From the NCBI GenBank assembly GCA_963762575.1, contig CAVXLL010000016.1, positions 186,001 to 250,000 on the forward strand: 64,000 bases of DNA. The letters run 5' to 3'. Under the pieces are notes generated by a model. It had not been told where the DNA came from, made no database searches, and saw only the letters and a program-made list of their open reading frames with translations. Each line of letters begins with the position of its first letter. Position 1 is the first letter of the stretch. A program made the translations under genes and the position numbers. Source of the DNA: AP-15 sp963762575. GTDB lineage: Bacteria; Pseudomonadota; Alphaproteobacteria; ATCC43930; CGMCC-115725. Positions 17,065-27,600 of the stretch are shown piece by piece.

Positions 17065-18207
17065 TTACCTGCTCGATACGAGCCCGCCGACGTTCAGCAC
17101 CGCAATCGGGCGGCTGAGGCCTTTCAATGCGATTTCGCCGAGCTGCTGCAGCTCTGCTATTTTATCGATCGTTGCTGCCACCCGCTGGGTCACCAGAATT
17201 TGGCCGTCTTTGGCCTCGGCGCAGAGCCGGGCCGCCACATTGGTGACGGTGCCGATTGCGGTATAGTCGAAGCGGCCTTCGAAACCGATCGGCCCCAATG
17301 TGGCATAGCCTTGGGCGATCCCGACGCCGAAGCCGATTTCGTGCCCACGGGCCGTCCATGAGCGAGCGAGCAAGGCGACCGCCTCCCGCATGTCGACCGC
17401 GAGCCGAACGGCGCGGAGGGCGGGATCGGGGCAGGGGATCGGATCATTGAAGATCACGATCAGGCCATCGCCGGTAAAGTTGTCGATCATCCCTTCGTAG
17501 TGATGGATCAGCGGTCCGAGCGCGCAATGATATTCGCGCAGCACCGCCATCACGTCTTCCGGCTCGGCCGTCTCGGCCAGCGCAGTAAAGCCGCGCATAT
17601 CGCAAAATAGCGCGACAATGTCGCGCCGGTGGCTCTCGAGGATTGCCTCGCCACCAGAGGAGACGATCGTCTCTGCAATCTGCGGTGCTAGAAATCGCTT
17701 CAGGCGGCCGATCCGCTCGATTTCGCCGACCTGCGCCGCAACTTGTTCCTCGAGCGTCTTGTTCCACGCAGCGAGCTCGGCCGCCTGCTCCTCGAGCCGC
17801 TGCGCCTGTGCCTGCACGGTGTCGTGCAAGGCCTTGATGCGCAGCATTGCGCGCACCCGCGCCGACAGCGCGGCATGATCGACGGGTTTGGTCAGGTAAT
17901 CGTCGCCGCCGCTCTCCAGCCCCGCGACGACGTCCGCGCCATCCGATTTGGCAGTGACGAGGATCACCGGAATGAAGGGCAGCGTGTCGTCGGCCTTCAG
18001 CCGCTTGACGGTCTCGATGCCGTCCATCTTGGGCATCATGATGTCGAGCAGCATGAGGTCGGGCAGCAGCTCGCGGGTTTTGGCCAGCGCCTCGACCCCG
18101 TCGCCGGCGCTCACGACCTCGTAGCCCTGGCTTTCGAGGCGCATCTGCAGGATGTCGACATTGTCCGGAACATCGTCAACGACCAGGATCAGCGGCGGCT
18201 CACGCAT
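17065..18207 (-). CDS. Response regulator with adenylate/guanylate cyclase output
   Basis: A 380-aa protein. The N-terminal receiver domain (ILVVDDVPDN, phosphoacceptor Asp in LMLLDIMMP, Lys in LTKPVD) is joined by a coiled coil (about residues 130–180) to a class III cyclase domain (VALFCDMRGFTALAE, DNFTGDGLIVIF). It should make cAMP under phosphorelay control. I start at the ATG at 18207 with GGGGGA upstream. It lies about 110 bases behind the CheY-like gene on the same strand and is probably the output arm of this signalling block. Confidence 0.9.
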   Translation of the reverse strand: MREPPLILVVDDVPDNVDILQMRLESQGYEVVSAGDGVEALAKTRELLPDLMLLDIMMPKMDGIETVKRLKADDTLPFIPVILVTAKSDGADVVAGLESGGDDYLTKPVDHAALSARVRAMLRIKALHDTVQAQAQRLEEQAAELAAWNKTLEEQVAAQVGEIERIGRLKRFLAPQIAETIVSSGGEAILESHRRDIVALFCDMRGFTALAETAEPEDVMAVLREYHCALGPLIHHYEGMIDNFTGDGLIVIFNDPIPCPDPALRAVRLAVDMREAVALLARSWTARGHEIGFGVGIAQGYATLGPIGFEGRFDYTAIGTVTNVAARLCAEAKDGQILVTQRVAATIDKIAELQQLGEIALKGLSRPIAVLNVGGLVSSR

Positions 18208-18316
18208 CGCTCCCCCTAGAATTAGCAGTTCAACACAGTGGTCGCAGAGGATCCGCAGTGGACGCAGACCCTTTAGAGGCCACTGACCAGTCTGACGCCT
18301 CTGCGTTAAAGCTTTT

Positions 18317-18685
18317 CTATTCTGGCAGGAATTCGCGGACTTTGGCGAGGAGCTGGCGCGGGCTGAAGGGTTTGGCGATATAGCCGTCGCAACCGGCTTC
18401 CCGGGTCTTGGCCTCGTCGCCGGAGAGGGCATAAGAGGTCACCGCGATGATTGGCACCCGGGTAAGCTCGGGGATCGCGCGAATGCGGCGCGTTGCCTCG
18501 TAGCCGTCGATGACCGGGAGCTGAATATCCATCAGGATCAGATCGGGGCGATGGGTCTCCGCCATCGTCACTCCTTCCGCGCCGTCGACGGCCTCGATCA
18601 GCTCGTAATCGAAGCTGGTCAACAGGTCGCGGATGATCTGGCGGTTGTCCTCGGTGTCCTCGATGACCAGGATGCGCTTGCTCAT
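18317..18685 (-). CDS. Single-domain response regulator (CheY/DivK-like)
   Basis: A 122-aa receiver-only protein: acidic pocket IEDTED, phosphoacceptor Asp53 (LILMDIQLP), Thr/Ser in VTSYA and Lys105 in AKPFS. With no output domain it likely passes phosphate or acts by protein contact. Its start overlaps the stop of the kinase gene (ATGA), the usual cognate-pair arrangement. Confidence 0.93.
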   Translation of the reverse strand: MSKRILVIEDTEDNRQIIRDLLTSFDYELIEAVDGAEGVTMAETHRPDLILMDIQLPVIDGYEATRRIRAIPELTRVPIIAVTSYALSGDEAKTREAGCDGYIAKPFSPRQLLAKVREFLPE

Positions 18686-20208
18686 GCTGCCTCCATCATT
18701 TCATCGACATGGACCGGCAATACGACCCGGAACGTCGAGCCTTGGCCCAATACCGAGTCGACCGAAATCGTCCCGCCCTGCATCTCGACCATGCGCTTGG
18801 AGATCGCCAGACCCAGGCCGGTGCCGCCTATCTTGCGCGTGGTGGAATTGTCGATCTGCTGGAACTCGCCGAAGATCCGTTCCTGATCGGCGTCAGCGAT
18901 GCCCGGCCCCGTGTCGCGCACGGTCAGCACGAATTGGCCTTTGTCTACAACCGCGCGGACCTCGACCTCGCCCTTATCGGTGAATTTGATCGCATTGCCG
19001 ACCAGGTTGAGGAGCACTTGCGAGACGCGTCGCGCGTCGCCATGCGCCATCGGCAGGCCGTCCGGCAATGCAGCGGTGAATTTCAGTCCTTTCGATGTGG
19101 CGAGCGGCTCGGTCGCGGTCACGACCGACTTCACGACCTCGGGCACACTGTAGTCCTCTAAGGTCAAGGTCAGCTGGCCCGCCTCGATCTTGGCCAGATC
19201 GAGCACATCATTGATCAGCGCCAAGAGATGCTTGCCATTGTTCTGGATGCGATCGAGCACACCGCGCGGTCGGTCCGGCAACACCCCATAGATGCCGTCG
19301 ACGAGCAATTCGGCATAGCCGAGGATCGCATTCAACGGCGTCCTCAGCTCGTGGCTCATGCTGGCGAGGAAGGCCGATTTGTGCTCGCTCGCGGCCTCGA
19401 GCTGCCCGTACAGATCGCCCAGCTGCTGCGACATTCGATTGACGTTGGCCGCCAAAGCACCCAATTCGTCGCGATTGTCGACGTTGACCTGTTGGGTGAA
19501 ATCGCCGGAAGCGATCTCCTTCAGACTTGCATCGATCTGACGGAGCGGGCCCGTCAGCGACAGCGAGATCGTGCGGCCGAGGATCAGGGCGAGGCAGATG
19601 GCGCCGAGCGCAAAAGCGATGACGATCACCTGGGAGGTGCGGTAGGCCTCGCCGCTCGCCTCGATGTCCGCCACGACATCTGCTTCGGCCTTGTTGACCA
19701 GCTCGTTGGTCAGCCGCTCGAGCCGGTTCGCGAGCGGCCGCGCCTCCGTCGTCTGCATCGCGATCGCTTCATCGACCTGGCCGCTGTGGATCAGCTCGAC
19801 AGCGCGGGTCGCAACGGCGATGAACTGGTCGTATTCCTCGCGAACTTTGCCGAGCAGCTTGATTTCGTCTTTGGCGACGAATTGCAGCCGCTCGAGGTCG
19901 TAGCCGAACTGATTCAGCTGGCGCAGCGCGCTGTCCAGTGTCTTCGGGTTGTTCTCCAGCAGCGCCGAGGAGACGCTGTAGAGCTGGCTCGTCGTATCGT
20001 GCTGGACCTGGCGGTAGGCCGCGATCTTGCGCTCGCTTTTGATCAGCTCTTCAGTGTGCTGATTGATGGCGCTGAGCATGTAGAGCCCGAGCGCGCCGAG
20101 CGCAATCAGCAGCGCGACGATCACCAGAAACGCCAGCAGCAGCTTTGTCTGGACGCGCCACGGCAGGCGCGCGACCGGGCCGACAAGGACGTTGTTGAGC
20201 GCGATCAT
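18682..20208 (-). CDS. Membrane sensor histidine kinase
   Basis: A 508-aa kinase. It has TM1 at about 22–45, a helical periplasmic sensor (47–190), TM2 at about 193–215, a HAMP domain to about 265, and a HisKA domain with phospho-acceptor His286 in SMSHELRTPLNAILGY. A HATPase domain follows (about 395–505; NAIKFT, DTGPGIA, GGTGLGLAI). The kinase core is nearly the same as the 3' end of the broken multi-GAF kinase at 24694–25400. It overlaps both the sco1-like gene and the response regulator by 4 bases, so all three are coupled. Confidence 0.95.
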   Translation of the reverse strand: MIALNNVLVGPVARLPWRVQTKLLLAFLVIVALLIALGALGLYMLSAINQHTEELIKSERKIAAYRQVQHDTTSQLYSVSSALLENNPKTLDSALRQLNQFGYDLERLQFVAKDEIKLLGKVREEYDQFIAVATRAVELIHSGQVDEAIAMQTTEARPLANRLERLTNELVNKAEADVVADIEASGEAYRTSQVIVIAFALGAICLALILGRTISLSLTGPLRQIDASLKEIASGDFTQQVNVDNRDELGALAANVNRMSQQLGDLYGQLEAASEHKSAFLASMSHELRTPLNAILGYAELLVDGIYGVLPDRPRGVLDRIQNNGKHLLALINDVLDLAKIEAGQLTLTLEDYSVPEVVKSVVTATEPLATSKGLKFTAALPDGLPMAHGDARRVSQVLLNLVGNAIKFTDKGEVEVRAVVDKGQFVLTVRDTGPGIADADQERIFGEFQQIDNSTTRKIGGTGLGLAISKRMVEMQGGTISVDSVLGQGSTFRVVLPVHVDEMMEAA

Positions 20209-20813
20209 TCCTCGCCGACGAGGCTCATGAGGTCCCGTCGGAACTCTTCGGGATCGAAACGTGCGCCGAGATACTGGACGCGCATCTGGCCGTCGGCGTC
20301 GACGAGCGTGGTGAGTTGCGAATGCTCGACCGAGCCATCCTCCTTCTTCGCAAAGAATACCCCATAGCGCCGGGTCACGTCACGGACCGCCTCGATCGAG
20401 CCAGTCAGAAAGCTCCACCCCTCGGGTTTGGCGCCCCAGAACTTGGCGTAGTCCTTCAGCACCTCCGGTGTGTCGTGCTCGGGGTCGAGGGTGATCGAAA
20501 CAAAGGCAATCTTGGCGCCGAACTCCGCCCCCAGTTTGTCCTGGACGTCGACCATCATCTGCGTCAGCAGCGGGCAGATGTCCGGGCAGCCGGTATAGAT
20601 GAAAGTCACCGCTAAGACCTTGCCGCGCAAATCGGCGAGCGCCACTGGCTTGCCGTCCTGCGAGGTCAGAGTGAAGGGGGGCGCCGGCCCGATCACCGGC
20701 AGCGGCCGGTCGCCGCCGGCTTCGTGCGCCGGCGCCAACGCCGGGAACATCATCAGCGCCAATGCAAAAAGGAACACGGCGGCGGCCGCGGCGCGACTCT
20801 CGTTCGCTGTCAT
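20205..20813 (-). CDS. SCO1/SenC-family copper chaperone or thiol-redox protein
   Basis: A 202-aa membrane-anchored, periplasm-facing thioredoxin-fold protein that delivers copper to the CuA site of cytochrome oxidase or senses redox state. Copper ligands are Cys76 and Cys80 (TGCPDIC) and His164 (VEHSQLTTLVD). The N-terminal hydrophobic helix is at residues 11–28. Its coupling to a histidine kinase suggests the kinase may respond to copper, oxygen or redox through it, as inferred for PrrC/SenC with PrrBA. The start overlaps the stop of the PIN-domain toxin gene. Confidence 0.92.
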   Translation of the reverse strand: MTANESRAAAAAVFLFALALMMFPALAPAHEAGGDRPLPVIGPAPPFTLTSQDGKPVALADLRGKVLAVTFIYTGCPDICPLLTQMMVDVQDKLGAEFGAKIAFVSITLDPEHDTPEVLKDYAKFWGAKPEGWSFLTGSIEAVRDVTRRYGVFFAKKEDGSVEHSQLTTLVDADGQMRVQYLGARFDPEEFRRDLMSLVGEE

Positions 20814-21229
20814 GCGGTGGCTCCGAGCAATGGAACGCCGAGAGCACGACCAGCGGCGCGCAGTTCCTCGTCGAGTGAGGCGAGAGGCAGTGAACGACGA
20901 TGGGCAAGCTCCAAATAGGCTGCATCGTAGAGCGTAAGGCGAAACCGGTCAGCAAGGTGGAGGGTCGTCGTCCAGCCGTGCGCGTCGGTATGCGGATCGG
21001 TTGCAATGTCGAGCAACGCCAGATCGGCAAGAGCTGCGTTGCGGACTTCCACATCGATGCGGCCCCGGCGAACGGCAACCGTTAGGCTGTTGGCGACTTC
21101 GAGGCGCCAGAGCGCCGGTACGAACGCGCCATTTTCTGCAACGATTTCGAATATCTGACGCACTGCATCGGTGGTCTCCTCCGCGTAGATCCACGCGAGC
21201 GCGGCCGAGCTGTCGAGTACCAGGCTCAC
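20810..21229 (-). CDS. VapC-like PIN-domain ribonuclease toxin
   Basis: A 139-aa PIN-domain protein with the acidic cluster Asp5 (LVLDSSAALAW), Glu in RLEVAN, Asp in LYDAAYLELA and Asp in LASLDEEL. Such toxins cut tRNA or rRNA when freed from their antitoxin. The GTG start overlaps the stop of the antitoxin gene, and its own stop overlaps the SCO1 start, so the toxin pair is embedded without gaps in the operon. Confidence 0.9.
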   Translation of the reverse strand: MSLVLDSSAALAWIYAEETTDAVRQIFEIVAENGAFVPALWRLEVANSLTVAVRRGRIDVEVRNAALADLALLDIATDPHTDAHGWTTTLHLADRFRLTLYDAAYLELAHRRSLPLASLDEELRAAGRALGVPLLGATA

Positions 21230-21477
21230 GGCCGGCCTTCGTCCCGGTAAGATTTCCACTCGGCCCACTCGAAGGGCCCGAGCTTTAGCTTCTCCGCGCG
21301 CTCGCGGATGCGCCATAGGGCGGCCCGCGCTTGGTCGCGGTTGAAGGCCTGTTTTGGCGGGACAAGGCGTGCAACCGCCTTGCCGTGTCGCGTAATGACG
21401 ATCTCCTCACCGCGCTCGACCAGGTCGAGCAACTGGCCGAGCTTGTTCTTCGCCTCGAAGGCACCCACCTCTCGCAT
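21226..21477 (-). CDS. Phd/YefM-family antitoxin
   Basis: An 83-aa antitoxin with the typical N-terminal DNA-binding fold (VGAFEAKNKLGQLLD, GEEIVITRHGKAVARLVP) and a toxin-binding tail. It should neutralise the downstream PIN toxin and repress the pair's promoter. The 91-base gap before it (to 21568) is the likely site of that promoter and separates it from the binding-protein genes. Confidence 0.9.
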   Translation of the reverse strand: MREVGAFEAKNKLGQLLDLVERGEEIVITRHGKAVARLVPPKQAFNRDQARAALWRIRERAEKLKLGPFEWAEWKSYRDEGRP

Positions 21478-21568
21478 TGTTTTGCCTCTCGCCTCAAGCC
21501 AGCTTAATCTAGCCTGAATAGATCAGATCAAGCGGGCTCGGCAAGCGTTCAGGTGCGAGCATTTGTCC

Positions 21569-22572
21569 TCAGGCCTTCAGCTCGTGCTTGAGTTCATTCA
21601 AAAAGCGCCAATCAGTGCCGTCGGCGATGATCTTTTGTGGGCTCGACTTGATCATGTCGGCTTCATGCAATCGCAGCGCGTAGAACCGCAGGGTGTCCTC
21701 GGGGTCGTAGTCGCGCCATTTGTCGTAAGGCAGCTCACTGAGCGTCTGCAGCGCATAGTCATACCGGTCAGTGAAACCGCTATCGACGAGCTGTCTCGCG
21801 ACGCGCGCCGGATCATTGGCGCAGATGTCCGCAGCCTTGAGGATCGCGCGCATCGCGCGCTTTGTCGCGACCGGATATTTTTGGACAAAGCCGCTGTTGC
21901 CGTACAGCATGCAGCAAAAATATTGCGACCACGGGCGGTCCATCGCGCTGTTGACAACGACGCGGCCGACCTGGCGGGCGCGGAGATCTTGAGCCACCGG
22001 GGGCGTACCAAGGCAGGCGTCGATCTTACCGTCCGCGAACAGCTCGGCGGGTGTGGGAGATTGACTGGTGATCCAGTGGATGTCGTTGACCGGGTCGAGT
22101 CCGACATGAGCGGCCATGACCGACACGAACATATGGTCGCTATGCCCCAGCGCCTGTACCCCGACGGTCTTGCCTTTGAGATCGGTGACGCTGCGGATGC
22201 CTTCATTCCCAAACAAATTGAAGCAGCCGACATGCACGCCGGCCAGGAGGATGATCGCCTCGCCGCGACGATCGCGGCGGCAAGCGTCGTCGCATAAGTC
22301 AAAGCGAAATCGAGCTTTCCGCGCCCGATCGCCTCCGGCACCGCACCCGCCGGAGTTTCCACGTAGCGGATATCGGTAAAGCCTTCGGCGAGCAGAAGCT
22401 CCTCGGCGATATACTGGGGACTAACGCAGATGCCGGGGCCTTTCGAAAGCCGCACGGAAGTCGTTTCTAGGGCTCCTTCCGCGGCCAGCACTCGCGGCGC
22501 ATGAAGCAAGCCCGCGGCGCCGGCCCCTGATAGGGTGGTCAGAAAACGGCGTCGTGTCTGCAATATCCGCAT
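21569..22572 (-). pseudogene. NMT1/SsuA-type ABC substrate-binding protein 1, one frameshift
   Basis: First of three tandem paralogues. A Tat signal (TRRRFL) and AAEGALETT start are followed by the NMT1-like fold. The frame breaks at about 22268. Comparison with paralogue 2 shows a single missing base (ATCGATCGC has become ATCGTCGC), after which conserved sequence resumes (VGCFNLFGN to the IIADGTDWRFLNEL tail). Repaired, it is 334 aa. Such proteins bind small ligands such as thiamine precursors, sulfonates or nitrate-like ions. No permease or ATPase gene is nearby. An artefact is possible because the gene is repeated in tandem. Confidence 0.8.
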
Positions 22573-22597
22573 TTGAAGCCCCCTTTCTCCTTAGCGC

Positions 22598-23605
22598 TTA
22601 CGCCTTCAGCTCGCGTTTGAGCTCGTTCAAGAAACGCCAATCCGTGCCATCGGCGATGATCTTTTGTGGGCTCGACTTGATCATGCCGACTTCCTGTAGG
22701 CGCAGAGCGTAGAACCGCATCGTGTCCTCGGCGTCGTAGTCCCGCCACTTGTCGTAGGGGATTTCGCGCAGCGCCTGTTCGGCATAGTCATAGCGATCGG
22801 TGAAGCCGCCGGCGACGAGCTGCCGCGCCACTCCCGCGGGGTCGCTGACGCAAAGATCGGCGGCCTTCAGGATGGCCCGCACGACGCGCTTGGTCGCGAC
22901 CGGATGGTGCTGCACATAGTCGTTGCTGCCCGCCAGCATGCAGCAGAAATATTGCGAATAGGGGTGATCTACGGAGCTGTCGACGACGATGCGGCCGATC
23001 TTCCTCGCGCGCAGCTCCTGCGGCTCGGGCGGAAAGCCCAGGAACGCGTCGATCTTTCCCTCGATGAAAAGCTGCTTTGGTCTGACGGGCCCGCTGAAGA
23101 CCCAGCGTATCTCCTTGCCGGGGTCGATGCCGACTTGGGCGGCGATCACTGATAGAAACAGGTGCTCTGGCGAACCCAGGGCTTGCACGCCGACGCTTCG
23201 GCCCCGCAGCTCAATCAAGCTGTGGACGTCTTCATTCACGAACACCTCGAAGCAGCCGACGTGTACGCCAGCCAACGTCTTCATCGCGACGCCGCGATCG
23301 ATCGCTGCGACCAGCACCGAGGCATAGTTCAGGCCAAAATCTATCGCGCCGCGCTCGATCGCGTCCGGTACATTGCCCGCCATCGGCAAAGGCACATAGC
23401 GAATATCGGTAAAGCCCTCGGCGCGCAGCAGCTCCTCGGCGACATCCTCGGGGGCAACGCAGATGCTCGGCGTCTTCGCGAGGCGGACCGTCGTCGTTTC
23501 GAGGGCGCCCTCCGCGGCCAGCGTTCGCGGCACGTGGACGAGGCCCGCGGCACCCGCCAATGACAGGTTGATGAGAAAGCGTCGTCGTGTCTGCATAGCC
23601 GGCAT
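22598..23605 (-). CDS. NMT1/SsuA-type ABC substrate-binding protein 2 (intact)
   Basis: The intact middle copy, 335 aa, with a Tat signal peptide (QTRRRFLINLSLAGAAGLVH, cleavage after LAA) and a two-lobed periplasmic binding fold (LRGRSVGVQALGSPEH, GKIDAFLGFPPEP). All three copies share an unusual SQYFCCML stretch and the IIADGTDWRFLNELK tail. The ATG at 23605 has a GGGAGG site. It is 25–26 bases from its neighbours, so the three form one transcript. Confidence 0.9.
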   Translation of the reverse strand: MPAMQTRRRFLINLSLAGAAGLVHVPRTLAAEGALETTTVRLAKTPSICVAPEDVAEELLRAEGFTDIRYVPLPMAGNVPDAIERGAIDFGLNYASVLVAAIDRGVAMKTLAGVHVGCFEVFVNEDVHSLIELRGRSVGVQALGSPEHLFLSVIAAQVGIDPGKEIRWVFSGPVRPKQLFIEGKIDAFLGFPPEPQELRARKIGRIVVDSSVDHPYSQYFCCMLAGSNDYVQHHPVATKRVVRAILKAADLCVSDPAGVARQLVAGGFTDRYDYAEQALREIPYDKWRDYDAEDTMRFYALRLQEVGMIKSSPQKIIADGTDWRFLNELKRELKA

Positions 23606-23631
23606 GGGAAGCCTCCCTTTCACCTTTGCGC

Positions 23632-24632
23632 TCACGCCTTCAGCTCTCGTTTGAGCTCGTCGAGAAAGTGCCAATCCGTGCCGTCGGCGATGATCTTTTG
23701 CGGGCTCGACTTGATGAAGCCCGCTTCGCGCAGGCGCAAGGCATAGTAGCGGATCGTGTCCTCGGCATCGTACTCGCGCCATTTGTCGTAAGGGTTGTCG
23801 TTCAGCGTCTGGAGCGCATAGTCGGAGCGCGCAGTGAAACCGCCGTCGACGAGGCGTCGCGCAGCGCGTGCCGGGTCGGTGGCGCAGAGATCCGTTGCTT
23901 TGAGGACCGCTCGCAGCACCCGCTTGGTCGCGACCGGATGCATCCGCACATAATCCGCATTGCCCCCCAGCAGACAGCAGAAATATTGAGACCACGGGTG
24001 GTCCACCGCGGTATTGACGAGCACGTGGCCAATATGCCGGGCGCGCAGATCCTGCGGCTCGGGCGGAAAGCCGAGGAAGGCATCGATCTTGCCCTCGACA
24101 AAACGCTCGATCGGCTTGACCGACGGGTCGGTGACCCAGTGGAGATCCTTGACAGGATCGAGCCCGACTTGGGCTGCCATGAGGGTCACGAGGGCGTGGG
24201 GATTCGACCCACGGCTTGTACCCCGACGCTCTTTCCCCTCAGGTCGGCGATGCTCCGGATGCCTTCGTTCCCGAACAACTCGAAGCAGCCGACCATCACA
24301 CCTGCCAACAGCGTGATCGGCTCGCCGGCATCGATCGCCCTGACAAAGTTCGACGCATAATTCGTGTCGAAATCGACCTTGCCGCGCGCGAGCGGCTCCG
24401 TAGCGCCAGCCGGCCCCTCGACGTAGCGAATATCGGTGAAACCCTCCGCGCGGAGCAGCGGCTCAGCGACGTATTGCGGGGCTATGCAGATGGCGGCGCT
24501 CTTTTGAATGCGGACCGTCGTCGTTTCTAGGATGCCCTCCGCGGCAGATGCCGGTGGGACGCGCAAAAGGCCCCCAGCACCAGTCATGGACAGGGTCGCT
24601 AGAAAGCGGCGGCGGGTTTGGATGACCGACAA
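23632..24632 (-). pseudogene. NMT1/SsuA-type ABC substrate-binding protein 3, one frameshift
   Basis: Third tandem paralogue. It starts at a TTG behind GGAGG (SVIQTRRRFLATL, Tat signal). A base is missing near 24218 (GTGGG-TCG, where the frame needs one more G or C), so the frame ends in VGRIPTPS. Conserved sequence continues in the next frame (NPHALVTLMAAQVGLDP to the shared tail). Repaired length is 333 aa. It begins 61 bases after the multi-GAF kinase stop on the same strand. Confidence 0.8.
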
Positions 24633-24693
24633 TTTGGACCTCCCTGTTATCACAGCACCCGTTCAGCTTCGTCGACGGCGAAGCGCGTGCTCA

Positions 24694-27600
24694 TCAAGCC
24701 GCCTCCTCCAGCACCTCATCGACATGGACCGGCAGCACGACCCGGAACGTCGAGCCTTGGCCCAGATACCAAATCGACCGAAATCGTCCCGCCCTGCATC
24801 TCGACCATGCGCTTGGAGATCGCCAGACCCAGGCCGGTTCCGCCCTTCTTGCGCGTGTTGGAATTGTCGATCTGCTGGAACTCGCCAAAGATCCGTTCCT
24901 GATCGGCGTCGGCAATGCCCGGCCCCGTGTCGCGCACAGTCAGCACGAATTGGCCTTTGTCTGCCGTGGCGCGGATCTCGACCTCGCCCTCATCGGTGAA
25001 TTTGATCGCATTGCCGACCAGGTTGAGAAGCACTTGCGAGACGCGACGCGCGTCGCCATGCGCCATCGGCAGGCCGTCCGGCAGATTCGGCGGTAAATTT
25101 CAGCCCCTTCGACGTGGCAAGCGGCTCGGTCGCGCTGACGACCGACTGCACGACATCGGGCACGCATAGTCTTCAAGCGTCAAGGCCAGTTGGCCCGCCT
25201 CGATCTTCGGCAGATCGAGCACGTCATTGATCAGCGCCAAGAGATGCTTGCCGTTGTTCTGCATGCGTTCGAGCACGCCCTCGCGCGTTCCGGCAACACG
25301 CCATAGATGCCGTCGACGAGCAATTCCGCATAGCCGAGGATCGCATTCAGCGGGGTCCGCAGCTCGTGGCTCATATTGGCGAGGAACTGCGATTTGTGCT
25401 GGCTCGGCTGCGCCAATTGCTCGCTCTTGTCGGCGATCTCGCGGAAGAGGCGCGCATTCTGGATCGCCAATACCGACTGGCTGGCGAGCGTCTGCATCAG
25501 CCGCACCGTCTCGCTTCCGGGAATTCGCCGGCGGCCGGCCGCTGCAGAGTGACGCCCCGAGGATGCGCTCGGCGCCGACCAGCGGCACGATCAGCGCCGA
25601 GCGGAAACCGGCGGCAAGCGCTGATGTCGCGCAGCGGGTTCGGCGGCCGATTGCGCCAGATCGGGGAGCTGCAACGGCGCCCGCTTCGTCATCGCATCGC
25701 CCAGCGCGCTCATCGGTTTCGCCGACATGAGATCGCGCACTGAATGCGACCGCGCCTCGCCCAGCCGACCGCTTCGACAAAGCTGAAGGCGCGCTCTGCC
25801 CGGCTGTAGCGGAAGATGCCCCGGCATCGCCCAGGTCAGTCCGAGCGAGGCGTTGAGAATCGTCGACAGCACATTCCGCAGATCGAGCGTCGAGCTGACC
25901 GCCTGCCCGACCTCGCTCAGCATCTTCAGCTCGGCGACCGAGCGCCCGAGCTCCTCGGTGCGCGCGCGCAATTCGTTGAACAACCGCGCATTCTCGATCG
26001 CGATCACCGCCTGGTCGGCAAAGGTCGGACCAATTCGATCTCTTTGTCGTTAAATGGCTCGACCCGTTGGCGGGCCAGCACGATGACGCCAATCGGCGCC
26101 CCCTCCCGCAACAGGGGCACGCCGAGCATCGTGCGGCGTCTTGGCGACCGGATGGATTCGCCCTGCGGCGTATTCCGGGTCGGCCGCGCGTCGACGGAAT
26201 GTGGACGACGCCGGCGGTCAAGACGGTGCGGCCCGCGACCATGTCGCGGCCCGGCGAGATCGGATTCGCTCTCGATTCGAGAGTTGGTTCGGGTCGAGAA
26301 GCCGACCGATGCCGCGACGCGATAAAGCTCGCCCTCGCGGCGGAAGATGAACGCCATCTCGGCTTCGCACAGCCGCGACGCGGTTTCCGCCAGCGTATGC
26401 AGCACCGGATGCAGATCGAAAGTCGATTGGCTGATGACCTTGAGCACGTCGCTCGTCGCGGTCTGGTATTCGAGCGATTCCTGAAGATCGCCGGTGCGCT
26501 CGCGTAACTCGGCCAAGCAGCCGCGCATTCTCGATCGCGATCACCGCCTGGTCGGCGAAGGTCGTGACCAGCTGCGATTTGCGTCGGAGAACGTCTCGAC
26601 CCTGCGGCGGGCAAGGCCGATGACCCCGATCAACGCATCCTCGCGCACAGCGGCACACCGATCATGGTGCGCACACCACCGACCCTGTCATCGTATTTCG
26701 CTTCGTAGAGCGGTCGGTCCAGGCATCCAGATCTGAACCGTAGCGACTTACATTGCTGCGCGACCGACCACCGTGCCTGTGCCAGGTCCGAATCCCGGCG
26801 GTTGCGCTTCCGATCTCCTCATATTCTGGGGACAGCATGTGACCGGCTGCCCACTGGTATTCACCGTCAACGTAGCGATAGATGGTGGCGAAGACGGCTG
26901 CGGCATAGCGCTGATCGCGCTGACCAGCACCGTCATCGAACACGGCGTCGAGATCGAAGGGCGAAGGGCTGACTACCTGAGCACGTCGCTGGTCGCGGTC
27001 TGGTATTCGAGCGATTCCTGCAAGTCGCGCGTGCGCTGCCGCAACTCGCTGAGGAGCCGGGCATTCTCGATCGCGATCACCGCCTGCGCCGCGAAATTCT
27101 GCAACAGAGCGATCTGCTTGTCGGAGAACGGCCGCACTTCCTGGCGGTAGGTATGAATGGAATCCGAGCAGTACGCCGTCCTCTACGCAACGGCGCGGAC
27201 AGGAGTCGCGCCTCATCCCGCCAAGTTCGAGCACCGCCCGGCGCCGTGGATTGTCGACGGCGTCGGCAGCCAGATCTGAGAAATGGAGCAACGCCTCGCC
27301 GCCAGCAATCAGGCGGTCAGTGGGTCAGTGTTAGCGCCGGACGAAGGGCGCGTAAGCGCCTCGGCGTATTTCTCGGGTACGCCGTGCAGTGCGACCGCGT
27401 GGAATCGCCCGCCGTCATAGGTTGACAAGAAGCCGAACGTCGCCTCACAAGGCGGATGGCCTTGTCAAGCATCGCCTTGAACACCGGCGCGAGGTCGCCG
27501 GGTGAGCGTTGATGACCTGCAAGACCTCGGCGGTTGCGGTCTGCTGCTCCAAAGCCTCGCGTGTCTCGGTAATCAGCCGCGCATTCTCCATTGCGATCAC

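Noticed and set aside
23606..23995. In-frame upstream extension of binding protein 2 to 23995
   Set aside because: The extension is the out-of-frame reading of the tail of binding protein 3. The Tat signal and ribosome site place the start at 23605.
25227..26507. Several forward open frames of 125–169 codons opposite the multi-GAF kinase
   Set aside because: They are antisense shadows of kinase segments and have no independent start signals or domains.
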